Program-made: the position numbers and the translations under genes
Assembly: GCA_039096225.1 (NCBI GenBank)
Contig: JBBPEB010000015.1
Span: forward strand, 716,001 to 780,000
Source: Blastocystis sp. Blastoise
Lineage: Eukaryota; Sar; Bigyra; Opalinata; Blastocystidae
Length of the DNA: 64,000 nucleotides
Direction: 5' to 3'
The notes under the pieces: model-generated
Told to the model about the DNA's origin: nothing
The model's database searches: none
What the model saw: the letters and a program-made list of their open reading frames with translations, nothing else
In this document: in pieces, positions 14,337 through 27,386 of the stretch
How the letters are laid out: every line of letters begins with the position of its first letter
Position numbering within the stretch: position 1 is the first letter of the stretch

Positions 14337-17300
14337 TTAATTTATATTATAAATACCTTTATATATAGGTATATATTTCGATTTTACATATTCATAGAAA
14401 ACCTATAAAAAATGTATATATTTATATAATTAATAATAAATATAATAATAATAGTAATAAGTATAATAATAATATATACATCAGATGTTATAAACAGCTG
14501 ATAGAAATCATATTTATCAGTAGTAACATTTTTCTTTAATGATTTTGAATTAATAATATAATAGAACTATATATAAGCAAATGATTAGAAAAATAATAAT
14601 AAATATATATATATATATATACATAGTTGCCTCTAAAATAGAATGTAACGTACATAAATAATTCATTAAGAACAATAGAATTATAGAACTGGAAGAAAGA
14701 TTGAAATTTATATTCGTAAGAAATAGGAATAGCATTAAGTGAGTATTCATATATATTATTAATAGAGAGATAAGGATGAAGAACGAGGTTTAAATCTGTG
14801 CATACATCATTATAAACTATATATACAAGTAATAGAATATTAATAATATAATATATATATATTATTATTATTCTTATTAATAAGAAATAAATAAAAGTTA
14901 TATAAATAGATAATAGTATATACATGGATTCGGTGAATTAAAAAGATCTCCTTCTTTATTATATAAGCAGAGATTATCACAATCAATTATATAAACAATA
15001 CTATTTAACTGATCTAAAGACTTCACACTATATATATATACATATATATATAATAATAATGATTATTATATCTATTAGAAAAAATATTAGTGAAAAATAT
15101 TATAAGAATAATAATAAATATAATAATAAATATAATTATAAATATATATATATACCAAATATCTTCCATAAAAGTTTGTACTTTAGGAACACCGATGATG
15201 AAGGGTCCGTCATGTACGGTGAATTCATCAGTTTTCGAATCAAAAAACTCTTTAATTCGACATAATGGCATCAAAGGACATAAATAATGCTATATATAAG
15301 AATAATATATGATAAATATATAATAATAAACAAACAATATATATAAATAATAATAATACAAATAACAAACAATACAAATAAATAATAATAAATAAATAAA
15401 TATACTTGAATGCAAAAAGGATTGAACATTTTTAATATAAACATAAAGAATTCATAAATAACAAATAGATTATCACTACGAAGTATAAAACTAACACCAT
15501 TTAAGACCATTGTATATATATCAATCCACAATTTTGCATCTGTTTTCAATATAAATTCACCACTAAAACGAGGTATAAAGAATTGCTTTTTCTTCATCTT
15601 CTTTATTACTTTCCAATCTTCAATAGAAAGATCTGGAATATTCGAATGAAATTCATAAATAATACCTTCTTTATTAAATGCTTCTTTATCTTCTTTTTCT
15701 TTCTCTTTAATCTTTTGAATAGCAGCATTAGACATACTATTTAAATCTGGAGAGGATAATAAATCAGGAGATACAGTATAATGAGTATTATTATTATTAT
15801 TAGTACTACCTTGATTATCTTCTATCTTTGTTATATTCCCTTGACTATCTGTAGTAGTTCCTAACGTAGAATGATGGAAAGGAGAAGAAAGAGAAGAAGA
15901 AAGAGAAACACCTACTTTAGGTGTTGCAGGTCTTAATTGTACACCACCTTTAAGCATTGTTAATGAAGGAATTGAACGAGGAAGAACAGCAGGTAAAGTA
16001 GAGGATAAATTACGTGGACCACGAGGTAAAGGCTTCTCTAAATCAGAAATATCATCGAAATTAACAGTAGATGCCGTAGAACTATTAAACATATTATTTT
16101 TATGTGAATAAGGAGGTGAAACACGGCCATTAGGAATATAACCTGGTATTGAATAGAGAGTACGAGGTGTTTGACGAGGAGTAATAGATGATGAAGTAGG
16201 TGTACGAAGAGAAGGAGTTCCTGGTAAGGATGGAAGGGGTGTCACTTCACTTTGAGGTGTACCATTTCTCGAATAATCATTTTGACTATCACTTGAATTA
16301 TGTGGAGTTAGTAATGATGATGAATTCATACGTAATGCTGATGTAGATAAAGGAGTAGCAACATTAGTAGTATTACTAATAGAAGTAGAAATAAGTTTAT
16401 TATTATTTGAATTAATTAAAGAAGGAGGTATACGTTGAGAATCAAGAGTAGATATAGTAGTAGGAGGAGTAGGAGTAGGAGAAGACGTAGAAATAGGAGT
16501 AAGTGAAGGAATAGTAACTAAAGGACTCATAGCAGTATTAATAGTAATATTACTATAAGGATTAACAGTAGTAGAGGGAGTAGTTGGAGGAGTACTAATA
16601 ATAGAGGCAGGAGTAGATGCACCACTATTATTTGCACTACGCATACTCTTTACAGTACTTCGACGTTTAACTACAACTTTCTTCATATCTTTACGTATCT
16701 CTGCTTTCTCTACAGGTGTACTAGTAGTAGAAGTAGATGGAGGCATAGGATCTCTTGTTAAACTAATTGTAGAAGAAAATTCAGCAGCAGGAGTAGGATT
16801 TGTACTATTAAAAGCACTTGGAGACTCACTATAATCCGTGAATGTAGGAGGTGAACAACAATTATTCTTATCTGATTTATTCATACCTATATTATTTCCT
16901 ATTCTATTATTCATAGTATTCATATCTTTAGAATTAAAGATTACTTCATCTTTCTCTGTATCAAGAGTAACTCCCATTTGTTCTAAAGGAGATAATTGTC
17001 TTTGTGAAGGACTAAGAGTAATATCTAAATCATCAGGTGCAGGTTCTTGTGGAGTATGGACAAGTAAACGGAATTCTGCAGGTGATGGTGATTCGATTAG
17101 AAGATCTTTAGCAATAGAGAGTATAGTAGATGTTGGAGAGACATCTTCTTGAAATATACTATTCTTATCATTATGTTGAGGAGAAGGAGTAACACTATTT
17201 ACGGTATTTAAAGGAGATTTAGAATAATGTTTTCTAGAATTAACATAAGAAGTATTAACAGCTGGTATAGAGTTAGAATGACTAGTAGTAGTTAAAGGAG

Positions 17301-20289
17301 AAGAAGAAGAACATGAATGTATACTTGTATTCACTTGAGAATGATCATCTGTATTATTATTGATTGCTGATTGAATAGAATCAGGAGTAGTACCAGTAGA
17401 AATAGTAGGAATAACAGTACGTGGAATAATAGGAGACATAGATTGAACACGAATAGTAGATATTTTAGTGTTAGGTGACTTTGAATTCATCAAACGTTCT
17501 TCACTTTGAGAATTCGATGTACAATTAAGAATAGATGAAGTTGTAGAAGAATTAGTAGTATTAGTTACACCTAAAGGAGGAAGAATAGAATCAGGACAAT
17601 CCTTTTGAGATTGACATTTTGAAGTTGTATCATTATTAGATTTCGAAAGAGGATCGAATTCTAAAGGAAGAGGGATATCACTAATAGATCCTGTGGATTG
17701 ATGATAAGCTGAAGGAGATGAAGGAGGAGATATACCTGAATCTAAATGAAGAGTAGGAGGAATATCTGGAGGAAGTTCAGGAGAAGTACTACTATCATCT
17801 GCATGTAAATAGGGAGATTCATTCGTATATTTTGAAGCTAAAGGAATAGAATCTAAATATGTATCTTGATAATTCGTAGTAAGTAAAGAAGGTTGAACAG
17901 GTAATGTCATAGTACGACGTAATGTCTTAATAGAAGTACGATATCTCTCTTTATAATCATTATCTAAAGGACCTAATTCATCTTCATTTGGAGGGTCTTG
18001 AGAATCATTTGGAGGGTCTTGAGATTCATTAGAAGGAAGAGCAGGAGGAATAGAAGGAGATTGTCTTATAGAAGGAGACATAGCAAGAGAAACATGATTT
18101 CCTTCAGGTGTTGGTGAAAGAGGAGGATTCTCATTAAGATTTATATTAATACTAATATTACGAGTAGGATGAGTAGGAGATATACAATTAGATAATGCCA
18201 ATGGAGAAGCACGTGGTGAGGCACGTGGTGAGGCACGTGGTGATATATGAGGAGAGACATTATATTGTCGAACACTTCCAGGTCTTGAATGTATATGTGA
18301 TTGATGATCAATAGATAAATCACTATCAATAGGAGAAACAGGTGATTCAGGAGATGCTATTTTCTTTATAAGAGAATTTGGTGATGTAGGTATACTAGAT
18401 CCATCAATAGATGCCATTGGAGGTGTAGATTGAGAAATAGTATTTGATATAGAATTTTGAGAAGTATTTGAAGAAGGAATATCTTTAGTAAGAATAGGAC
18501 TAGTAATATTATTTTGAGGAATAACATTAGCAGGAGAAGGTGCTTTATGTATAGAAATACAACCATGTTTAGCAGCATCATCAGAATCATTGAAATTTAA
18601 ATTAGGAGAATTTAATAGAGTTCCTTGTTTATTATTAATATACATAGCAGGTGAAGCAGAAGACATAGTATTAGGTCTCATTAAAAGTGACGATACACCA
18701 CAACTATAACTATTGAAAGAACGACCGGAGTTAGGTTTCGAAGGATCAAATCGTGGACTATTACTCATACGTATACCACCTGGAAGAGAAGGAGCAGTAG
18801 AAATATTACTGACAATATCTTTAGGAATAAAAAGAGGAGTAGATGTTCTTTGAACTGTAGCTTTAATATTCTGAGAAGCTAAAAGACTTGAAGGAGCTTT
18901 ACTAAGGGTTTTACGATTGGGAGTACCTTTAGTACTATTACTATTTGTACGTCTTCTTACTTTTAAGTTCGTAACTGAATTACTAGAAAGTTGTTGTCCA
19001 TTTATATTAATAGTATTATTTTCTATTTCATAAGGTTTAGGAATAGCATTAACAGGTGTTGTACTAAGAGATCGTGTACCAGGGGGTATCTCATGAGTTG
19101 ATTCTTCAGTAATATAACAAGTAGAAGCACTTCGTTTCTTCTCAAGGATTCTTAATTGTCGAATAGCAGGTGTAGTATTATTACTATTATTATTAGGAGT
19201 AGTCATATTATCAGGTGTACTAGGAGAAGAAGTAGTAGATACAGCTAAAGGAGAATGTATATAAGTATTATTATTTATAGGAGATAAAATAGTATTGACC
19301 TTATTTGAAGGAGTATAAGAATTATTACCCTCTTCAATAGGAGAATGTTGAGGAGAAAGACTCATATTATGATTAGAAGGAGATTCATCCTTACTATTTG
19401 TAACTGTATGTAAATTACTTGTTCTCCTAGGAGTAGAAGCATTTAAAGGAGTTCTAGAGTTCTCTTCAGTATAAGATGTTATACTAGTATCAGATTCAGG
19501 ATGTAAATATTTCAAATCTTGATTTCCATTATTCATATTACTAGGAGTAGTAGTAGTAGAAGACATATAATGTGGTGTTGATGAATTTCCTCTCATAGTA
19601 TTTGAGGGTGTTCGACTAGAGTTCATTGTCATTTGGCCACCTTGTGAAACATTAGGAGAATAAGCTTTCTTACGTGGATTCACTTCTTGAAGTAGAGATA
19701 CATCAACAATAGAAGAACGAGACACAGATGGAAGAGATAATTGATCATTATCTGGTGTATTATCATTCATATATACTTTAAGAAGATATATAAATTCATT
19801 AATAGCTAGATCTAAGAAAGGTTTTAAATTATCTTCTAAAGTAAGTGAATCATCATCATCTCCTGCTTCTTCTTCTTCTTCCTCCTCTTCTAAATAGGAT
19901 AATATAGTATCATTAAATTCTATAGAGAGATCATTATGACGACTCACAAATCTCTCCCAAATATCAGTCGATTTCAGCTGTGATTTCAGCAGGGAGAGGA
20001 AGGCAGGGAGCTTATTAAGAGAAATAGGTAAGGGGAAGAGAATATAAAAGACTAAAGGTTGAGTAAGAGATATAGGTATATCCTTAGTAAGGGCAGGAGG
20101 CTATATATATATTAGGTATATAGAGATAATTAATATATATATAAAATAGGTTAATAAATATATAAAATCAATAGATATATAATTAATATAAATAGATATA
20201 TACAAGAATATTCTCATATTTATATTTATAAACTACTTCTTTAGGATGATTCATATAGTAAGGATATATAAGACCATGATTCCTATATA

Positions 20290-20325
<36 letters not shown>

Positions 20326-21390
20326 CATTTCATTATTAGCATCTTTTGTTTCCTTCACAGTAGGTTGGAATAAATTCTTCATTAATGCTATTCTATATAT
20401 ATAAAGTATATTTTATAAAAATTTATATCTATATACGATTTCTGTTTAAAATCTTGTTTTTTAACCTATATATATATAGTAATAATGAATGAATAGAATA
20501 TACAGAGTATAATAAATAATATATATATATATATACTGGTGTTTTATGTACCATATATGTGCATTCTTCTTCTACAGATATAGTAAGACATAAGTAGGGA
20601 GAGCAGAGAGGGAATACATTCAAATTGATATGTTCAACTATAGAGGATGAGAGGAAATAAGAAAATATGAACAATAATAAGATAATAATATATATATATA
20701 TAATTAGAAATAAGCCTTTATATATATATATATATACTATTGTCTGCACTTGGGTGAATCACAGAAGGGAATCCATTAGGAAAACAGCACTCCTATATAT
20801 ATATATATATATATAATAAAAACTGTATATAATGATTATATATATATATACTTCGATATAATCATCATCTTTATATTTAGGATTTGAATATATATATGTA
20901 CCAAAATCAATACCATCGATATTTACACCACTATTTCCCTATATATATATATATATATATAATTTGGATAGCAAAATAAAATTTAATTTAATTATATACT
21001 TTTTTAGTATAAATATTTTCATCCAAAAGATTATGACTGTGTTTTGAGACACAATTAAGATATATATATCCACTGCTATTAATAGAAGGAGCTACAGAAT
21101 ATATATAATAATAATATGAATAATAAGAATAATAATAAGAATAATAAGAATAATAAGAATAATAATAAGAATAATAATATTAATAATATTAATAATAAGA
21201 ATATATACAGATAACATCATTATAGAGTTCATGAAGATTCATACTGTATACATCTTCTTCATCTACAGAGTTATTCCCGCGGTTATTTGACTCTTTATTT
21301 GGAATTACGTGAGCATGAACAGCAGCGAGAAACGAATCATCCTGAATATGCTCCTCGTTTTCCGCGGGAATCGGGGGTAAATCTTCAGGC

Positions 21391-21447
<57 letters not shown>

Positions 21448-21589
21448 TAGAATTGAATACAAGATAGTATATATATACATTAATAGCTCGAACATATTCC
21501 GAAATATTTAATTCAGCATTATTTATACATAAACCTATATATATATATATAATATAATATTATACATAGTTTATATATATATAAATATA

Positions 21590-21681
<92 letters not shown>

Positions 21682-23388
21682 TCACTAACCCCAGGATTTA
21701 AAGAGATATAGTTCTCGATATATTGTAAATGTTTAACTAAAAAAAATCGTATATATAGAATATATATATATATATATACATTGTGTGTCTTTATACATAA
21801 GATAAATTGCATTCGCCTTAATATTCTGCTCTTTAAAACGAATCTTCTCAAAATAATCCTATATATATAATATATATAGAATATAAAATTATGAAAAATA
21901 AAAATAAAATAATTTTTTTAAAGAGAATGAAAACAAATAATACAATATATATATATATATATAATATATATACAATAAGTATATGTTGATTTGTATAAAG
22001 ATGTCTATAAAGTAGTTGAACAGTTTCATTTTTCAATTGCATTTGAGTTTCATCAGCATCCTTCCAATTATTAAACTCTGTAGTAAGCATATAACCACGG
22101 GGATATGCAGTAGAGCAAGTGAGAGATTCTTGGGTATGACGCACGTAGGCGTGGATTTGTTGACGAATCAATTGGAACAGCATTGTATTAGCAGAAACGA
22201 AATCAGCTATATTATTATTATTATTATTATTATTAGATATATTATTATTAGATATATTATTATTATTATTAATATATAATAAGCTTACGTTTTCTATTGA
22301 AAGCAATATATAGATCATTTAAATAATCGAAAAACTGTGAACAGCACATATCATCAAAAATAAGTCTCTATATATACATATATAGATAGAATATTATATT
22401 TAATATATGTATAAATTAAAAAAAACTAAAAGCAATAGAAAAATAAAAGTGAATAATAAAAAACAATAAAAATAATTCATTATATACTCCGATTTCTAGT
22501 AAAAACATATTATCTGATAACTCTTGTTGTTTAGGTATAAAACCACTATATAAAGATATATATAGTGATATATATATATATATATATATACAAAAAAAAA
22601 TTAAACTTATTATAATTCGCACAGAAAAATATATAAATATTTTTGTTAAAAAAAGAAAAAATATAGATAATCATAATATATATACATAAGCATGGAAGGG
22701 ACTTCTTTATACATTTCCAAAGTGATTTCAGTTGAACTTAAGAATTCAAGAAGATGTTTATAATTCTCACTTTTCAAGAATTGCGGATAATAATGGCGTT
22801 TCATATATTTATAAACTTTATCCTAAAAAAAATATAATAAATACACTTATTTTAAATCACTTTATTATTTTTAAGACATTTATATAAAAAAATATCAAGT
22901 AATTTACTTGAGTTATTTATTATAAATGATATTCATGATAAATATATATATTTACTTGTGGTAACGAGAACATATTCAAATCCGTTCTTTCTCTTACAAT
23001 ATTTTGTTTGACAAGTTTAATATATTCTTGTGCATTAGCACCATCTATACGCTGAAAATCAATTTTTTGAGCCTTATCCTAAAAAAATAAGAATTATATA
23101 TCGAAACAGAGGAATTTCAAAATACCTCCATATAACGAGTATAAATTTTCCATGCTGTTTTTGAAATCATCTTAACATCGGCACTTAAGTGCTTATAATT
23201 CTCAACGCTAATATAGAATTCAAACCTAAAGAAGAATAGATAATGATTCTATAAAGCATACAGGTTTTGGACTCCAAGGCTTGTCATGAACGACAGGAAG
23301 AACGTATAGAAGTGTTCCACTAATCTATTAGTAAAAAATGGTAAGAGTAGATACCTGTAAGAATATCCTCAAAAGGAAACTCAATCAT
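14337..23388 (-). CDS. giant RGS-DENN domain protein, 25 exons, about 2,328 aa
   Basis: The model starts MIEFPFEDIL and runs 23355-23388, 23262-23319, 23126-23225, 22956-23078, 22686-22822, 22488-22545, 22289-22367, 21974-22206, then twelve further small exons to 20204-20282, the large exon 15406-20100, and 15153-15289, 14924-15027, 14623-14816, 14480-14566 and 14337-14402. Residues 1-165 read as an RGS domain (FEFYISVENYKHL, TAWKIYTRYME, then YYPQFLKSENYKHLLEFL), the GAP for Galpha. Residues about 455-620 resemble uDENN (ECCFPNGFPS) and about 2040-2230 cDENN (HYLCPLMPLCRIKEFF, GPFIIGVPKV, IVYIIDCDN), a Rab-GEF fold. Between them lie about 1,400 Ser/Thr/Pro/Asn-rich disordered residues with an ASPRASPRASPRAS repeat near 18210-18240. 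RGS is well supported; DENN moderately. The last exon and stop are the least certain. Confidence 0.75.
21395..21444. repeat. (AT)n microsatellite in intron
   Basis: A pure AT run lies between the exons 21209-21389 and 21479-21534 of the RGS-DENN gene. Confidence 0.85.
21594..21677. repeat. (AT)n microsatellite, about 42 units, in intron
   Basis: Uninterrupted AT dinucleotides directly precede the donor-side end of the intron between exons 21680-21736 and 21479-21534. It is the longest pure AT tract in the window. Confidence 0.9.
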
Positions 23389-24002
23389 TATAGGCTATCC
23401 TCTGTTATTTAAGAACAATGTAATTAGTTTTGTATTAATAAGACAACAGTTTTTAGCCAGGAGAATTAAACAAATAATTTGAAAATAGAAACACCAGATT
23501 TAATAATCTTCTTCAAACGTCAATTCAGCAACATTTTTTTATTTTCAACATGATTCAGATACAATGAATGGAAGTGAAAAATTATAAAACCCTATGGAAT
23601 CTTCATTTTGTTCTAGAAAAGTGGGGTTTTTTCACGGGTCTTCGTCATTCACGTCAAATTTGAGGTTTTAATACAGAAAAACACTTAATGCATATTGAAA
23701 AGAATAACATCAAGTTGTGCATGTATTCTATTGAAATAAATTTATGGAATATAAAAATTCATTATATCATTTGATATATTAATTTCGAACACATTGTAAT
23801 TATTTAGGTACTTACTTTTTTTCAATGACGTTTAATTTGTTTTATAATTACTCGAATATCTCAGTAAACACCGGTAAAAAATTTTAATAACAAAATATTA
23901 ATTTATATATAATAATAGCTATTTACTGTATTATGTGATTCTCATATAAATGATTAAAGACTAATATCTATCATATGAGTATGGAAATAAAAATAATCAT
24001 AA
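23389..24002. other. promoter-side spacer between RGS-DENN gene and tRNA
   Basis: Non-coding on both strands. It contains T-rich tracts and a palindromic-looking CACCGGTAAAA near 23870. It lies upstream of the RGS-DENN gene (-) and the tRNA (+). Confidence 0.45.
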
Positions 24003-24075
24003 GGGTGTTTAGCTCAAATGGTAGAGCACTCGCTTTGCATGCGAGGGGTAACGGGATCGATGCCCGTATCATCCA
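24003..24075 (+). tRNA. tRNA-Ala (anticodon TGC)
   Basis: A 73-nt cloverleaf without intron. The acceptor stem GGGTGTT pairs with ATCATCC and includes the G3:U70 wobble pair that defines alanine tRNA. The D-arm GCTC...GAGC, anticodon arm CTCGC-TTTGCAT-GCGAG with anticodon TGC, and T-arm ACGGG-ATCGATG-CCCGT are all paired. Position 6:67 appears as a U-U mismatch. CCA is not encoded beyond the discriminator A, and a T-rich Pol III stop follows at 24077-24085. Confidence 0.95.
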
Positions 24076-24730
24076 ATTTTTAATTTTATTTTGTTTTAAT
24101 ATTTTTTTGAAAGTGGTGATATCTGTATCATTCAGAGATATTTATCAACTATTTAATCATTGAACGTTTTTTTTATAAGAATTATTCATATTATATAATA
24201 TTGTGGTCCATTTTTAACATTGAGTCTATCATTTGAGTGTTATTACACATTGCTAATATTTTTATATTCATTTATATAGAATTTAATACATGTATTTTGC
24301 AATGATACTATTCTTTTGTAAAACAAAATTTCAAAAACTATTGATCATATCAGTATAAATGGGTAAGAATCATTATTATATAATAACCTTCATTTTTTGT
24401 GTGTAAAATCATTTTTTACTCGAATAATAACGAAATTAAAAATAATTATCTGTAAAAACAACTTTTAACAAAGAATTGTTTTATTATTTTTCATTGATTT
24501 CTTGCTAAAATTGTTTTTTTATGTTCTTTTTATCATTTATCTTAATTTATTCATGATTTAGTTTATATTTAGTTACTAGATGATATGTTTATGCTTATAT
24601 TTTAACAATATTGTACAAAAATATAATTATGATTTTGGTAACAAAGCAATTTTATTCAAAGAAAATGAAATTCATCTAAAAAAAGGAAACTAACGAAAAT
24701 AAAAAAATAAAATATAAAATTGGAAACACC
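24076..24730. other. intergenic, non-coding
   Basis: Lies downstream of the tRNA and of the minus-strand permease. T-rich just after the tRNA, otherwise unstructured AT-rich sequence with no ORF. Confidence 0.5.
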
Positions 24731-27016
24731 TTAATGATCAGTAATGAGTGCATCAATCTTAATATAAGTACCACCGATACAAACACCTATATAAATGAGT
24801 GTTGAGTAAGATATGACTATTTTTATATAAAAAAATATATAGATAAAAACTTACAGATACCAATGACCATACAGATAATAGCCATAATTTTATTGAAAGA
24901 TCTGTAGATTGGTGTTTTATCGATAGCATTCTTAGCTTCTAAGTATAATAAACCAGGGAAGAAGAAGATGATGAGACCACCAAATAGAGATCCATTAAGA
25001 CCAACAACTGTTTCAATCTTATTAACAACAATAGAAAGAAAAACTGTAGATCCAATAACAAGAACAGAAGAACTATATATATATAATTATAAGTAATTGA
25101 ATGTAAATAATGATTTTTATGATGTTGGTAATGATAATATTGTATATATTATATATATATTTGTAATAAAAATAAATAAAAAAAAAAAAAAAAAATAAAA
25201 AAATATACATGAATCTGTAAAGGAAAGAGGATGCATCCTTATGAGGGAAGAAGATACTGTGAATAGATCCACGTACGGAGAAGAAAGGTAAAGGAGTACT
25301 GAATACCATGTTTATACCCATTCCTAAACGAGCTATCGTAGCATATATAGAAGCTAGAGAAAATAAACAAATAGATTTTTATAGAATAAAAATATGGAAT
25401 AATATAATAATAATAATAATAATAATATAATAATAATAAACATGAACATATGATATATATACTAGAAGAATAGTTAAGTAAAATATTTCCTTTAGTATCA
25501 ACACCAAATTGGAAATAACCAGCAGCTATATAAAGTAAAATAAATAATATATTATTCATAATAATATAAAGAATATATATAATAAGGAAGAGAAACATAC
25601 TACCAATGGCATAATAAGTTAGGAGAACAATACCAAAGGCAACAGCAAGAATCCAAGAGAAATGTTTCACAGAACGATTTTTTAATTCCTATTTAAAAAA
25701 AAAAAAGAATAAATGAAAATTATAGATATACATAAGAAATAGATATAATAATAGAATAGATAAACTAAACTATTGACTATGGTAGAATATAAAAATAAGA
25801 AATTATAGAGAAAATAAATAAATAAATATATACCATATAATAACGAGGAGCATTATAATGAGAAGCAAAAGCAACACACATTAAAGGAAGAGCAAGTACA
25901 CAATCACTATTAATATTTAATACTTCAACTGTCTCATTGATCTTACCATATAGACATTCTTCAACTATAGCTACAGCAGTACATAAGATAACACAAAAAA
26001 CAGCTAAGAAAGAAGTAAATTTAAGACCTTCTAAAGCTATATAAAGAATAAATCATTTATTAGAGAATAACAAAAGTATTTCAGATATGTATATTGAAAA
26101 TCAATTTAATTATAATAATAAATATATAATAATAATAAATATATAATAATAAATTTATAATAATAATAAATATATAATAAAAGAAAATAACAATAAAATA
26201 GATAAAATTACTTTTACAAAGAGAAATAGGGAAGATGCAGAATAGAGCGAGAGCACTGACAACAATAGCACGATTTTGAAGCCATTCTACATCAGGGAAG
26301 AACGATTTAAAGGCACCCATGAAATTATCTCCAACTACCACAAAATGAGCAATACAACTACCATAAGTATAACACAACATAATACCTTGAACAACATAAC
26401 CCATTACCTTGCCAAATAACATCTATATTTACAGAGTTATTTAAGAGATTATCAAAGTTATATATATATATATATATATTATTATATGCATAAACATATA
26501 TCAAGAAAATATAAAATTAAAATAAACAGAATTATTCAATATATATTTAAAGAATTATAATATAAATACAGTAGCCATATCACGATAATTGTATTGTCGT
26601 GTAATATTACAAGTTTTAGCTAAAAGGACAAAAGAATAAACACTAAGACTACACATCAAGGCAATAATTACATAACCAGGAACAAGTGAAAACTTATTAA
26701 AAGCATAGGGAAGAGTAAGAAGACCAACACCGAAAATATTATTAGCAATATTAATGATCGTACCAAAATTAGTGGCGTTACCATCAGCAGGTTCAGCACC
26801 TTCAATCAAATTGATTGAAACGGAACTGTTACGTGCAATAGATTCACCAATTATTGCTATGAAACATTAGAGATACTAAAAAGAAAGAGAATTACTTGTA
26901 CAAGTGGGATCTACGGGATTTTCGACAGGAACTAATTGAAATTAATTTATCTTCTAACAATTTTAAATACCTTCTTGAATGAGAGGTTGCTCAACAGTAC
27001 TTTCTGTTATTTCCAT
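24731..27016 (-). CDS. amino acid/auxin permease family (AAAP, SLC38/SLC32-like) transporter
   Basis: Ten exons are read: 26971-27016, 26896-26931, 26570-26856, 26212-26422, 25834-26036, 25601-25688, 25463-25525, 25209-25353, 24855-25072 and 24731-24786, giving 450 residues, normal for the family. AAAP proteins are secondary amino-acid transporters of plasma, vacuolar or lysosomal membranes, usually with 11 TMs. The TM1 signature NIANNIFGVGLLTLPYAF is the classic unwound helix for substrate binding. Later TMs include VIIALMCSLSVYSFVLL, the PLMCVAFASHYN segment of TM6 and VVGLNGSLFGGLIIFFFPG in TM8-9. The N-terminal 45 residues are hydrophilic and cytosolic. The gene diverges from the dephospho-CoA kinase with about 370 bp between the start codons, likely a shared promoter region. 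Confidence 0.9.
25155..25204. repeat. A-rich intron tract
   Basis: A poly-A/TA stretch (A about 20 long near 25176-25195) lies within the intron next to the exon 25209-25353. Confidence 0.7.
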
Positions 27017-27386
27017 TATATATAAAACAAAAATTAATAATTATACAAGTATTTGTAATGTTAATATATTTTTTCTCCTCAAACAATTCATCACCAGAAT
27101 CAAATTGAAGGAGAATACTTTTTGTTTCTCCATTTATTCTGACCAATACGAAGAATCAAAAAGCGTTTTTATCAGGAACAATCCAATCTAATTTTTTACA
27201 TTTCTCCCCTTGAGAATTCCCAAAGAACAAGCCAATTCTGTAAAAAAAGTGAGATTATATGTCAAAAGGAATATTGTTGGTTATTCAATGAAATATACAG
27301 GCTTTTACACAAATAATCACAAACATTTTTTTATTTCTGGCTTATTTCTTTTTTCAAAAAAGAACACATCGGTATATTTGCTTATT
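27017..27386. promoter_or_regulatory. divergent promoter region, permease / dephospho-CoA kinase
   Basis: 370 bp separate the two divergent start codons. T-rich upstream sequence (TTTTTTATTTCTGGC at about 27328) precedes the plus-strand gene. No specific binding site can be named. ORFs at 26979-27191 and 27210-27584 merely read through it. Confidence 0.4.
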
